From positions 1 through 6,051 of the forward strand of contig PKSW01000276.1 of assembly GCA_002869465.1 (NCBI GenBank): a stretch of DNA of 6,051 nucleotides, written 5' to 3'. Shown piece after piece: positions 1 through 6,051 of the stretch. The notes beneath the pieces are model-generated. The model made no database searches. It worked only from the letters and a program-made list of their open reading frames with translations, and was not told where the DNA came from. Position numbers and translations under genes: made by a program. Positions within the stretch are counted from its first letter, which is position 1. Every line of letters begins with the position of its first letter. Source of the DNA: Marinilabiliales bacterium (lineage in GTDB: Bacteria > Bacteroidota > Bacteroidia > Bacteroidales > F082).

Positions 1-44
1 CTATTTTTTGAATGGTTGGCAATTATTTTTTCAATAATATTCAT
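1..44 (-). CDS. Partial CDS (N-terminus only), possible aconitase / 3-isopropylmalate dehydratase large-subunit family protein
   Basis: An ATG on the minus strand (bases 44-42) opens a frame that reads MNIIEKIIANHSKN and is still open at the window edge, so only 14 codons and two bases are visible. The codons were read directly. The pattern N-I-I-E-K-I-I-A-x-H-S resembles the first helix of the LeuC / homoaconitase / aconitase-like large subunits, which typically begin with a short (T/N)-(I/L)-(A/I)-E-K-I-(L/I)-A-x-H stretch. Those enzymes are cytoplasmic [4Fe-4S] hydro-lyases that isomerise hydroxy-acids. No catalytic or cluster-binding residue is visible, so the family call rests on N-terminal similarity recalled from memory. 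The gene lies beyond the pump-operon terminator and has its own candidate promoter, so it is probably a separate transcription unit unrelated to efflux. There is no Shine-Dalgarno sequence; the leader before the ATG is AAACAATAAACCC. Confidence 0.5.
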   Translation of the reverse strand, partial: MNIIEKIIANHSKN

Positions 45-143
45 GGGTTTATTGTTTTGAAGTGATCAAAATTAATTGAAAAGTAGATGTGAATATATCC
101 GTGTTTGAAGATTTATTAAAGAGTTATCTACAATAAATTTTTG
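45..143. other. AT-rich intergenic region between the pump operon and the left-edge gene
   Basis: This 99-base stretch separates the U-tract of the terminator from the start codon at 44. It is strongly AT-rich and I see no ORF of useful length on either strand, no tRNA-like fold and no repeat. Apart from the candidate -7 element at 67-74, nothing in it can be supported as a feature. Confidence 0.6.
67..74 (-). promoter_or_regulatory. Candidate Bacteroidota -7 promoter element for the left-edge gene
   Basis: On the minus strand these bases read TAATTTTG, an exact match to the Bacteroidota -7 consensus TAnnTTTG. The element lies 22 bases before the ATG at 44, so transcription would start about 15-17 bases upstream of the codon, and it sits downstream of the pump-operon terminator. 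Against it, no TTTG-type -33 element occurs at the expected distance upstream (75-120), and such 8-mers arise easily by chance in AT-rich DNA. Confidence 0.3.
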
Positions 144-175
144 AAAAAAAAGCCCATGACCAAAGCCACGGACTT
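144..175 (-). terminator. Intrinsic (Rho-independent) terminator of the efflux operon
   Basis: Read on the minus strand, AAGTCCGTGGC (175-165) pairs with GTCATGGGCTT (160-150) around a four-base TTTG loop (164-161). This gives an 11-bp stem with eight Watson-Crick and three G-U pairs, followed directly by a run of T (151-144 on the minus strand, the first two bases being the end of the stem). It begins 25 bases after the stop codon of the outer-membrane channel gene, as expected for the operon's end. The T-run is on one side only, so it should act only on minus-strand transcripts. Confidence 0.85.
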
Positions 176-200
176 CTTAAAATAACCTTATCACAAGTTA

Positions 201-1643
201 TTATTTTTGAGCAGCTATAGAATCAGCTACCTGTTGTGCTCTTATGTAGGCCAATTCTTCTTCTGGTGACAGCCAGCCACCACCGAGTGCTTTGTACAGT
301 CCAACATGGGCTCCTAGCAAATCCCTTCGTGTTTGTGAGTAACTTAATTGCGCTTCAAAAGATTGGCGCTGTGATTCAAGTACCTCTAGGTAGCTTGTTT
401 GTCCTTTGTCATATCTTTCATTAGAAAGGTATTCTGCATTCATTGCTGCCGCGTTTCTTTGTTCTTGTGCAACCAACTCTACTCTTAAAGTCTGAATGGC
501 AATTAAGGCATCTTCAACTTCTCTAAACGCCTGGAGTGCTACTCCTTCATAATTGTTTAAGGCTGCGATGGTATTTGCACGTTCAATCTCTACTCTACGT
601 TTGTTTTTTCCAAATTGAAAAATAGGTCCAAGTAAGGTTCCTCCAACCGACCAACCAAGACCGGCAGTTGTAAGAGAAGATAGATCAGAGGTTGCCACAC
701 CCAACAATCCGGTTATATTCAGGGATGGCCATCGCATGGCCTGAGCTGCTCCAATTCGGGCATTCTGAGCTGCATAATCCGCTTCTGCCTGCATCACATC
801 AGGCCGACGCTGAAGGATTTGTGACGGAATTCCGATTGGAACGTCTGGAGGCTCTATTTGATCTATCAACCGTTGACCGATAGGAATAGAATCAGGATAC
901 CTGCCTAATAAAATACTCAGTGTATTTTGGTTAAAAGCAATCGCCCTTGTATAAACCGGGATAGCTACTGCAGAAATAGCTCTTTGAATCTGGGCCTGGT
1001 TAAGATCAATTTCTGCAACAACACCGTAATCGTACCTGGCCTGGATAATAGCTAATGAACTATCACGTGCCGCGAGTGTATTTATTGAAATTTCCTGCTT
1101 GGCTATGTTGTCAAGCAAGGTAAAGTATGTGCTTGCAACAGAAGAAATTAAACTCATTTGTACAGTTCGGAGTGCGTATTCACTACTTAGCAAAGTTGCT
1201 TTGGCTGATTCGTTTAGCCTTCTGTATTTTCCCCAGAAACCTACTTCCCAGTTCATCTCAGGAAAAGCAAAAAAGTTGTTCGAAACATCAGGTAAAGTAG
1301 CATAACCCTGAACTGAATTACCTGTTGAGGCTCCAAGCTGAAAACCAAACGAGGGCCATTGATCTGCTTTTGTGTAACCCAGGTTAGCACGTGCTGCATC
1401 AATTCGCGCCGCAGCAACCATGATATCCTTATTATTTTCCAGGGCCATTTTGATTAATGTATCCAATAAATCATCCTGAAATAAATCCCACCAGCGCAAA
1501 TTTACGATGGTATCAACAGATGAGGAATCGAAGCGGAATGTTTCAGGACCCACATAATCGGGTCGCTGAAAGTCGGGGCCAAGTTTACAGCCAGATAAGT
1601 AAACGATTATGCCGAGGGTAAGTATAATAATTATCTTTTTCAT
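201..1643 (-). CDS. Outer-membrane efflux channel lipoprotein, NodT/OprM (TolC-like OMF) family
   Basis: This 480-residue protein is the outer-membrane duct of the tripartite pump. Members of the family form trimers with an outer-membrane beta-barrel and a long periplasmic alpha-barrel that docks with the adaptor. A lipoprotein signal peptide ends in LSGC, making Cys19 the lipidated residue, and it is followed by KLGPDFQRP, the N-terminal signature of the NodT subgroup. The two tandem OEP repeats are visible: the first includes W-E-V-G-F-W-G-K (132-139) and R-Y-D-Y-G (203-207) and ends near G-R-Y-P (247-250). The second starts with G-I-P-S-Q-I-L-Q-R-R-P-D-V (271-283) and includes A-R-I-G-A-A (295-300), W-P-S (305-307), R-Y-D-K-G (410-414) and a final L-G-G-G-W (453-457). 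Full length is usual for the family. The start is 3 bases after the pump gene's stop, which implies translational coupling; there is no clear Shine-Dalgarno. The stop is a tandem in-frame TAATAA. The family call is secure; the substrate is not readable. Confidence 0.95.
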   Translation of the reverse strand: MKKIIIILTLGIIVYLSGCKLGPDFQRPDYVGPETFRFDSSSVDTIVNLRWWDLFQDDLLDTLIKMALENNKDIMVAAARIDAARANLGYTKADQWPSFGFQLGASTGNSVQGYATLPDVSNNFFAFPEMNWEVGFWGKYRRLNESAKATLLSSEYALRTVQMSLISSVASTYFTLLDNIAKQEISINTLAARDSSLAIIQARYDYGVVAEIDLNQAQIQRAISAVAIPVYTRAIAFNQNTLSILLGRYPDSIPIGQRLIDQIEPPDVPIGIPSQILQRRPDVMQAEADYAAQNARIGAAQAMRWPSLNITGLLGVATSDLSSLTTAGLGWSVGGTLLGPIFQFGKNKRRVEIERANTIAALNNYEGVALQAFREVEDALIAIQTLRVELVAQEQRNAAAMNAEYLSNERYDKGQTSYLEVLESQRQSFEAQLSYSQTRRDLLGAHVGLYKALGGGWLSPEEELAYIRAQQVADSIAAQK

Positions 1644-1646
1644 CGC

Positions 1647-4600
1647 TTAGTCGTTTTTTACGTTAACAGTTTCAGCTTCGAGTGCTTTCAGACGATCCCG
1701 CTTCTTTTCATAACCTGCTATTTTTCCAATAAACACAAAAAGCATCGGGTAAAGAAATACACCCAGGAAAGTCGCTACACTCATTCCTCCCAGTAGGGCC
1801 ATTCCCATTACTTTCCTTGCTTCAGCGCCAGTTCCTGAGGCAACAACGAGTGGAAAAACACCAAGAATAAATGAGAATGCAGTCATCAAAATGGGCCTGA
1901 ACCTTGACCTGGCCGCTTTGATAGCCGAATCAAATAAACTCAATCCATTTTTAAATTCGTCATTGGCAAACTCAACGATAAGAATGGCATTTTTCGCTGC
2001 CATCCCGATGAGCATCACAAAAGATACCTGTGCGAAAATGTTATTCTCAAAAGTGGGGCTGAATAGCCTTGCAGCCCAAAGGGCAAACAATGCTCCAAAT
2101 ATGGCAAAAGGTGTGCCCATTAAAATACTGAATGGCAGCGACCAGCTTTCATATTGAGCAGCTAAAATCAGGAAAACAAATAAAAGTGAAAATGTAAGAA
2201 TCATCACAAGTGACCCGGATGCTTTTTCTTCCTGGTAAGACATAGCATTCCATGAATAGCTCATGTCATCAGGTAACTCTGCCTCCGCCACTTCTTTCAA
2301 AGCGGCCCTTGCCTGTTCCGAAGTATAACCATCAGCAGGTCCACCTGTAACCTCTACAGATCTGTACAGGTTAAAACGGGTTGTGTAATCAGGGCCAGCG
2401 ATAGGTACAATTGTAGCCATGGTAGCCAGGGGCACCATTTTGTCCGCATTATTCTGAATAAAAAAATTGCTGATCTGTTTTTCGTTTTCACGATATTCAG
2501 GTTCGGCCTGGATATAGGTTTTGTACAACCTGCCAAATCTTGTAAAGTCGTTAACATAAGCACCGCCCATAAACGCACCAACAGTTGAATACAGATCATT
2601 CAGGTTAACACCAAGCTTCAGTGCTTTTTCCTTATCAATATCCATATACCTTTGAGGTACATTGGCCTGGAAGGTTGTAAAAGCAGCTCCAATTTCGGGG
2701 CGTTCGTTGGCCGCTTTAATAAATTTCATTGAATTTTGAGAGAGGTATTCAGTCGAATTACCGCCCTTATCCTGCAACATAATGCTAAATCCTGAACCAT
2801 TTCCCAGTCCTGGGATAGCAGGCGGCCCGAAAGCAAATACCTGGGCACCTTTTATTTCCTGCGACAACCTGGTATTTACTTTGGCGATCATTTCTTTTAC
2901 AGTGATGTCTCTTTCAGACCAATTTGTCATTGTCACAAACATAAATCCGTTGTTTGGCACCATAGAACCTGAAAGCATGCTATAACCTGTTGCATTAAGC
3001 ACAAATTGAACATCAGGATACTCAAGAAGTATTTCCTCGATTTCATTTGAAATAACGGCTGTCCTCTGCAGTGAGGCCGCATCCGGCAATTGAATATTGA
3101 CGTAAAAATATCCCATGTCTTCTTCAGGGATAAATCCACCTGGCACCAGGTATCCAAAAATACCTGCAGCAAAGGTCATGATAACTATAAACACAACACT
3201 ACGCTTAATTTTACGGGTAACGATATTGGTCATACTCATGTAGGAATCCGTGCTTTTGTCCATCCACTTGTTGAACTTTCCAAAAAACCATCCCAGTGGG
3301 CCTTTGTAAGGTTTTGGTTCACGCAACATAATTGAACAAAGAGCAGGGCTGAGTGTAAGCGCATTTATTGATGAAACGATTACAGAAACCACAATCGTAA
3401 TGGCGAACTGTTGGTATAAAATCCCGGTGATACCTGCCATTCCAGCGACAGGAATAAACACAGCAATAAGGACAAGTGTTGTAGCTATTACAGGTGCAGT
3501 AACTTTCGCCATTGCATCAAGAGTAGCTTCTTTCGTTTGCATTCCTTTGGCAATGTTTACCTGCACGGCCTCTACTACAACAATAGCATCATCCACAACA
3601 ATTCCGATGGCAAGGACAAGCCCAAGCAGTGATAACACATTAATGGTGAATCCAAGCATCGGGAAGAAGATAAATGCACCAATGAGGGAGACTGGGATTG
3701 CCAAGGTTGGAATTAGAGTGGCACGCCAATCCTGGATGAAAATGAATACCACTAAAATCACCAGCACAAGGGCTATGATCAGGGTAACAACGATATCTTT
3801 AATACCTGCAGTAATCGGGAGAGTTGTGTCTAGCCCAACTTCATATTTTACGCTTTCAGGAAAATTTTTAGCCAACACATCCATTTCTGAGATAACCTGT
3901 TGGGCTAATTCGACCGCGTTTGAACCCGGGGCCTGGTAAAGTGCTATGATCGCACAGGTTTCCTGGTTTGTCCGGGGGATCATATTATAAGTTTCCACGC
4001 CGAGATTAACGGTTGCTATATCGCCAATTTTAACCTGCGACCCATCCGAATTGGTTCGGATCACAATATCTTCAAAAGCTTCAACTGAATTAAAACGGTC
4101 AGGTAGTCGGACCGTATAAGTAAATTCAGTCCCTGCCGGGGAAGGCTCTGCGCCAAATTTACCACCAGGAACAATCACATTCTGCTCATTGATGGCTTTA
4201 ATTATTTCGGGAACGGTCATACCCATTTGTGCAAGACGGTCAGGTTTTACCCATATACGCATCGAATAATTGGACGCTCCCATCACATCAACACGACCAA
4301 TGCCTTTAATCCTGGCTAGCTGATCCTTAATGTTGATTAGTGCATAGTTACCCAGAAAATCCTGGTCGTACCTGCCATCAGAGGTTATAGTGATAGCCAA
4401 CATGATATTAGGCAGTGATTTTTGAGTAACTACACCGTACTTGGTAACATCAGCTGGAAGTTTTGCTGAAGCAGCAGAAACCCTGTTTTGTGTTAAAACC
4501 GTGTTCATATCAGGATCAGTACCCACATCGAAGGAAACCTGGATAACCATGGTTCCATCGTTGGCGTTGGTGGATTTCATATAAAGCATATTGTCCACAC

Positions 4601-4823
4601 CGTTCACTTCCTGTTCGATTGGAGTAGCAACAGACTCCTCCACGCTGATTGCATTCGCACCGGTGTAAGTTCCCCTTACTTCAACAATGGGAGGTGTAAG
4701 GTTTGGGTACTGTTCCAATGCAAGACCAATTAGCGATACCGTACCGACAATCACAATTACAATGGCAATGACCATCGCAACAATGGGTCGGTGAACGAAA
4801 AAATTTCCTTTATTTTCAGCCAT
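1647..4823 (-). CDS. RND-family inner-membrane efflux pump, HAE1 (AcrB/MexF-like) permease subunit
   Basis: This 1058-residue protein is the proton-driven engine of the pump and is expected to be a homotrimer in the inner membrane; AcrB has 1049 residues. The order is TM1 (about 13-35), a first porter/docking region (to about 335), TM2-TM6 (about 340-497), a linker with an amphipathic stretch (about 509-530), TM7 (about 541-560), a second porter/docking region (to about 868), and TM8-TM12 (about 870-1035). The N-terminal F-F-V-x-R-P-I motif (8-14) is typical. Proton-relay residues match AcrB: Asp411 and Asp412 in TM4 (AcrB D407/D408), Lys944 in TM10 (K940), and Arg974 and Thr981 in TM11 (R971/T978). 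The soluble loops and these residues fit HAE1 multidrug or amphiphile efflux rather than heavy-metal (HME) pumps. The distal-pocket phenylalanines of AcrB are mostly replaced (see findings), so the substrate is uncertain. It starts 5 bases after the adaptor's stop. No truncation or frameshift is seen. Confidence 0.96.
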   Translation of the reverse strand: MAENKGNFFVHRPIVAMVIAIVIVIVGTVSLIGLALEQYPNLTPPIVEVRGTYTGANAISVEESVATPIEQEVNGVDNMLYMKSTNANDGTMVIQVSFDVGTDPDMNTVLTQNRVSAASAKLPADVTKYGVVTQKSLPNIMLAITITSDGRYDQDFLGNYALINIKDQLARIKGIGRVDVMGASNYSMRIWVKPDRLAQMGMTVPEIIKAINEQNVIVPGGKFGAEPSPAGTEFTYTVRLPDRFNSVEAFEDIVIRTNSDGSQVKIGDIATVNLGVETYNMIPRTNQETCAIIALYQAPGSNAVELAQQVISEMDVLAKNFPESVKYEVGLDTTLPITAGIKDIVVTLIIALVLVILVVFIFIQDWRATLIPTLAIPVSLIGAFIFFPMLGFTINVLSLLGLVLAIGIVVDDAIVVVEAVQVNIAKGMQTKEATLDAMAKVTAPVIATTLVLIAVFIPVAGMAGITGILYQQFAITIVVSVIVSSINALTLSPALCSIMLREPKPYKGPLGWFFGKFNKWMDKSTDSYMSMTNIVTRKIKRSVVFIVIMTFAAGIFGYLVPGGFIPEEDMGYFYVNIQLPDAASLQRTAVISNEIEEILLEYPDVQFVLNATGYSMLSGSMVPNNGFMFVTMTNWSERDITVKEMIAKVNTRLSQEIKGAQVFAFGPPAIPGLGNGSGFSIMLQDKGGNSTEYLSQNSMKFIKAANERPEIGAAFTTFQANVPQRYMDIDKEKALKLGVNLNDLYSTVGAFMGGAYVNDFTRFGRLYKTYIQAEPEYRENEKQISNFFIQNNADKMVPLATMATIVPIAGPDYTTRFNLYRSVEVTGGPADGYTSEQARAALKEVAEAELPDDMSYSWNAMSYQEEKASGSLVMILTFSLLFVFLILAAQYESWSLPFSILMGTPFAIFGALFALWAARLFSPTFENNIFAQVSFVMLIGMAAKNAILIVEFANDEFKNGLSLFDSAIKAARSRFRPILMTAFSFILGVFPLVVASGTGAEARKVMGMALLGGMSVATFLGVFLYPMLFVFIGKIAGYEKKRDRLKALEAETVNVKND

Positions 4824-4828
4824 AATCT

Positions 4829-5998
4829 TTAGTCTTGTGGTTTTGATTGGCTTTTAAACTCAGTGATTTTCGGGACAACCTTCACGCCTGTTTTTACTTT
4901 TTGCAGCGCATCGATAACAACTTTTTCGTTGGCTTTTAATCCTTCTTTCACCAACAACATATCGCCTACCGACTCTCCAACAACTATTTGCCTGCTCTCA
5001 ACTGTATTGTCATCAGAAACAACGTACACCGAATATTGTCCTTGTAATTCCATGGTGCATCGCTGTGGGATTAATAATCCTCCTTTCACATCCTTCATTT
5101 TAACAACCACTTTAGCATATTGCCCGGGTCTAAGCAATTTATCAGTATTTGGAAATGTTGCTTGTACCAGGAGTGACCCTGTTTGCGGGTCAACTTCACG
5201 GTTGATAAAGTTGATATATCCTTTGTCGCTATATTTAGAACCGTCAGCGAGTATTAAGCTTAAGTTGGTTTCATAGTCAGGATTCTTTTCCTCATTACCT
5301 TTATTTTTTTCACTAAACTGTCTGGCCAATCGGATATAATTCGCTTCAGTCAGGAAGAATTCAACCCTGATGGTATCAATCGTTGAAACAGTATTTAAAA
5401 TAACCGGGTTGGGATCTTGTCCAACAAATTCGCCACCACGAGCTTTAGTCTTTCCAATAATTCCGTTGATGGGTGATTTCATCCAGCAATAACTCAAAGT
5501 AATATTGGCATAATTCAGATTTGATTGCTGGGCATCCACATATGCAAGGGCAGCATCGTAATTGGCCTGGGCAGCATCCAGATCCATCTGGCTAACAGCA
5601 TTTATTTTAGCAAGGGGTACTATCCTGTCGAGATCGCTTTTTGTTTTAGCCAGTTCAGTTTTCGCTTCGGCGAGATGACTTGTTTGTGTTGCCACTTGTG
5701 CCTGAAAAGGCTCAGGATCGATAGTGTAGAGCAATTGACCTTTGGTAACTTTTGATCCTTCTTCAAAAAAAAGACCTTCAAGGAAACCAGCAACTCGCGC
5801 TCTTATTGGGATATCCGAATATCCATACACCTGTCCAACGAATTGGCTGTAAATAGGTACATCTTTTTGAATGACTTCAACGACAGGAATGTCGGGTGGG
5901 GGTGGAGCTTCTCGTTTCTTTTCAGCACAAGAAAACAGTATTACGGTTATAATTATTAAACCGCTGATTCTTAATAAACGGGTAAAGGAATGAAACAT
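4829..5998 (-). CDS. Periplasmic adaptor (membrane fusion protein) lipoprotein, AcrA/MexE-like (HlyD superfamily)
   Basis: This 389-residue adaptor joins the inner-membrane pump to the outer-membrane channel. The N-terminus is a lipoprotein signal peptide ending in LFSC (Cys24), followed by charged AEKKRE and a proline-rich spacer (32-35). Phe at the -2 position of the lipobox is slightly unusual. Domains follow the standard nested order. The first lipoyl half contains R-V-A-G-F-L (68-73) and G-x-x-V-x-x-G-Q-L-L-Y-x-I-D (81-94). A coiled-coil hairpin (about 99-165) follows, rich in Ala, Gln and Lys. The second lipoyl half has S-P-I-N-G-I-I-G (175-182) and G-G-E-F-V (188-192). The beta-barrel contains R-E-V-D-P-Q-T-G-S-L (267-276) and L-R-P-G-Q (289-293), and the membrane-proximal domain includes I-P-Q-R (310-313). 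It is the first gene of the operon. The chosen ATG gives a sensible signal peptide; its leader is A-rich and lacks a Shine-Dalgarno sequence. The C-terminal tail (about 378-389) is Lys/Ser/Gln-rich and probably disordered. Confidence 0.95.
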   Translation of the reverse strand: MFHSFTRLLRISGLIIITVILFSCAEKKREAPPPPDIPVVEVIQKDVPIYSQFVGQVYGYSDIPIRARVAGFLEGLFFEEGSKVTKGQLLYTIDPEPFQAQVATQTSHLAEAKTELAKTKSDLDRIVPLAKINAVSQMDLDAAQANYDAALAYVDAQQSNLNYANITLSYCWMKSPINGIIGKTKARGGEFVGQDPNPVILNTVSTIDTIRVEFFLTEANYIRLARQFSEKNKGNEEKNPDYETNLSLILADGSKYSDKGYINFINREVDPQTGSLLVQATFPNTDKLLRPGQYAKVVVKMKDVKGGLLIPQRCTMELQGQYSVYVVSDDNTVESRQIVVGESVGDMLLVKEGLKANEKVVIDALQKVKTGVKVVPKITEFKSQSKPQD

Positions 5999-6051
5999 AA
6001 TGTTGATTTTTTTGTAACCTGATTTTCTTACTGGTAAAAATGCAAAAAAAA
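5999..6051 (-). other. Incomplete 5' flank of the efflux operon
   Basis: Only 53 bases upstream of the first operon gene are visible. On the minus strand they run from a T-rich edge to an A-rich leader just before the ATG. I find no TAnnTTTG -7 element here, so the promoter probably lies beyond the right edge, or the operon continues upstream with another gene such as a regulator. The inverted repeat at 6025-6040 is the only structure I can point to. Confidence 0.5.
6025..6040. promoter_or_regulatory. Candidate operator: imperfect inverted repeat upstream of the efflux operon
   Basis: The plus strand reads TTCTTAC-TG-GTAAAAA. The two 7-base arms match as an inverted repeat at six of seven positions, around a 2-base centre. 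It lies 26 bases before the adaptor's start codon, where TetR- or MarR-type repressors of RND operons often bind. The two-base centre makes an RNA hairpin unlikely, so a dimeric protein site is the better reading. No regulator gene is inside the window, and short AT-rich palindromes occur by chance. Confidence 0.25.

Noticed and set aside
1..143. Possible small RNA or riboswitch in the left intergenic region
   Set aside because: The region is AT-rich without a stable hairpin series or a recognisable aptamer core, and the predicted leader of the left-edge gene would be only about 15-17 bases.
2354..3172. Two minus-strand open frames (81 and 79 codons) in another frame within the pump gene
   Set aside because: They overlap the conserved second porter region of the pump on the same strand in a different frame. 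There is no sign of a frameshift in the pump gene, which is full length and continuous.
3400..3939. 179-codon open frame on the plus strand, opposite the pump gene
   Set aside because: It is antisense to a strongly conserved transmembrane region of the pump (TM2-TM6). Its Thr/Ile/Ser/Ala-rich composition is what the reverse complement of hydrophobic codons gives. It has no recognisable domain, signal or start context.
4863..5276. 137-codon open frame on the plus strand, opposite the adaptor gene
   Set aside because: It lies wholly within the conserved adaptor coding sequence, with no recognisable domain and a Thr/Ser/Pro-rich composition typical of a reverse-strand shadow.
201..5998. Heavy-metal (CusA/CzcA, HME-type) efflux system as an alternative identity
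   Set aside because: The adaptor lacks His/Met-rich metal-binding stretches. The pump has the HAE1 pattern in TM4 (Asp-Asp followed by A-I-V-V-V-E), TM10 (A-K-N-A-I-L-I-V-E-F) and TM11, and its length is near 1050 residues, so a hydrophobe/amphiphile exporter fits better.

Overview
The window is almost entirely one minus-strand operon. It encodes a complete tripartite resistance-nodulation-division (RND) efflux pump of the hydrophobe/amphiphile type (HAE1, AcrAB-TolC-like). In transcription order, from the right edge leftwards, the genes are a lipid-anchored periplasmic adaptor (5998 to 4829), the inner-membrane proton-driven pump (4823 to 1647) and an outer-membrane channel lipoprotein of the NodT/OprM family (1643 to 201). 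The intergenic gaps are only 5 and 3 bases, so the genes are very probably co-transcribed and translationally linked. A clear intrinsic terminator (175 to 144) closes the unit.

The sequence suggests a member of the Bacteroidota, possibly a marine or anaerobic lineage; genus cannot be set. The reasons are the moderately AT-rich coding sequence, the absence of convincing Shine-Dalgarno sequences before all four starts, A-rich leaders, and a match to the Bacteroidota -7 promoter element (TAnnTTTG) upstream of the left-edge gene. This is inference from style, not from a marker gene.

Layout from left to right. Bases 1-44 hold the first 14 codons of another minus-strand gene that runs off the edge; its N-terminus resembles the aconitase / 3-isopropylmalate dehydratase large-subunit family. 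Bases 45-143 are its AT-rich leader, with a possible promoter. Bases 144-175 are the pump-operon terminator. Bases 201-4823 and 4829-5998 are the three pump genes. Bases 5999-6051 are the incomplete 5' flank of the operon, with an imperfect inverted repeat that could be a repressor operator.

The three products should work as one machine. The pump takes substrates from the periplasm or outer leaflet of the inner membrane using the proton gradient, the adaptor bridges it to the channel, and the channel carries substrate across the outer membrane. The proton-relay residues of the pump are intact. Its predicted distal drug pocket lacks most of the AcrB phenylalanines, so its substrates cannot be assumed to match AcrB's. 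I see no CRISPR array, mobile element, RNA gene or previously undescribed system; this is a largely ordinary efflux locus with a few details worth checking.
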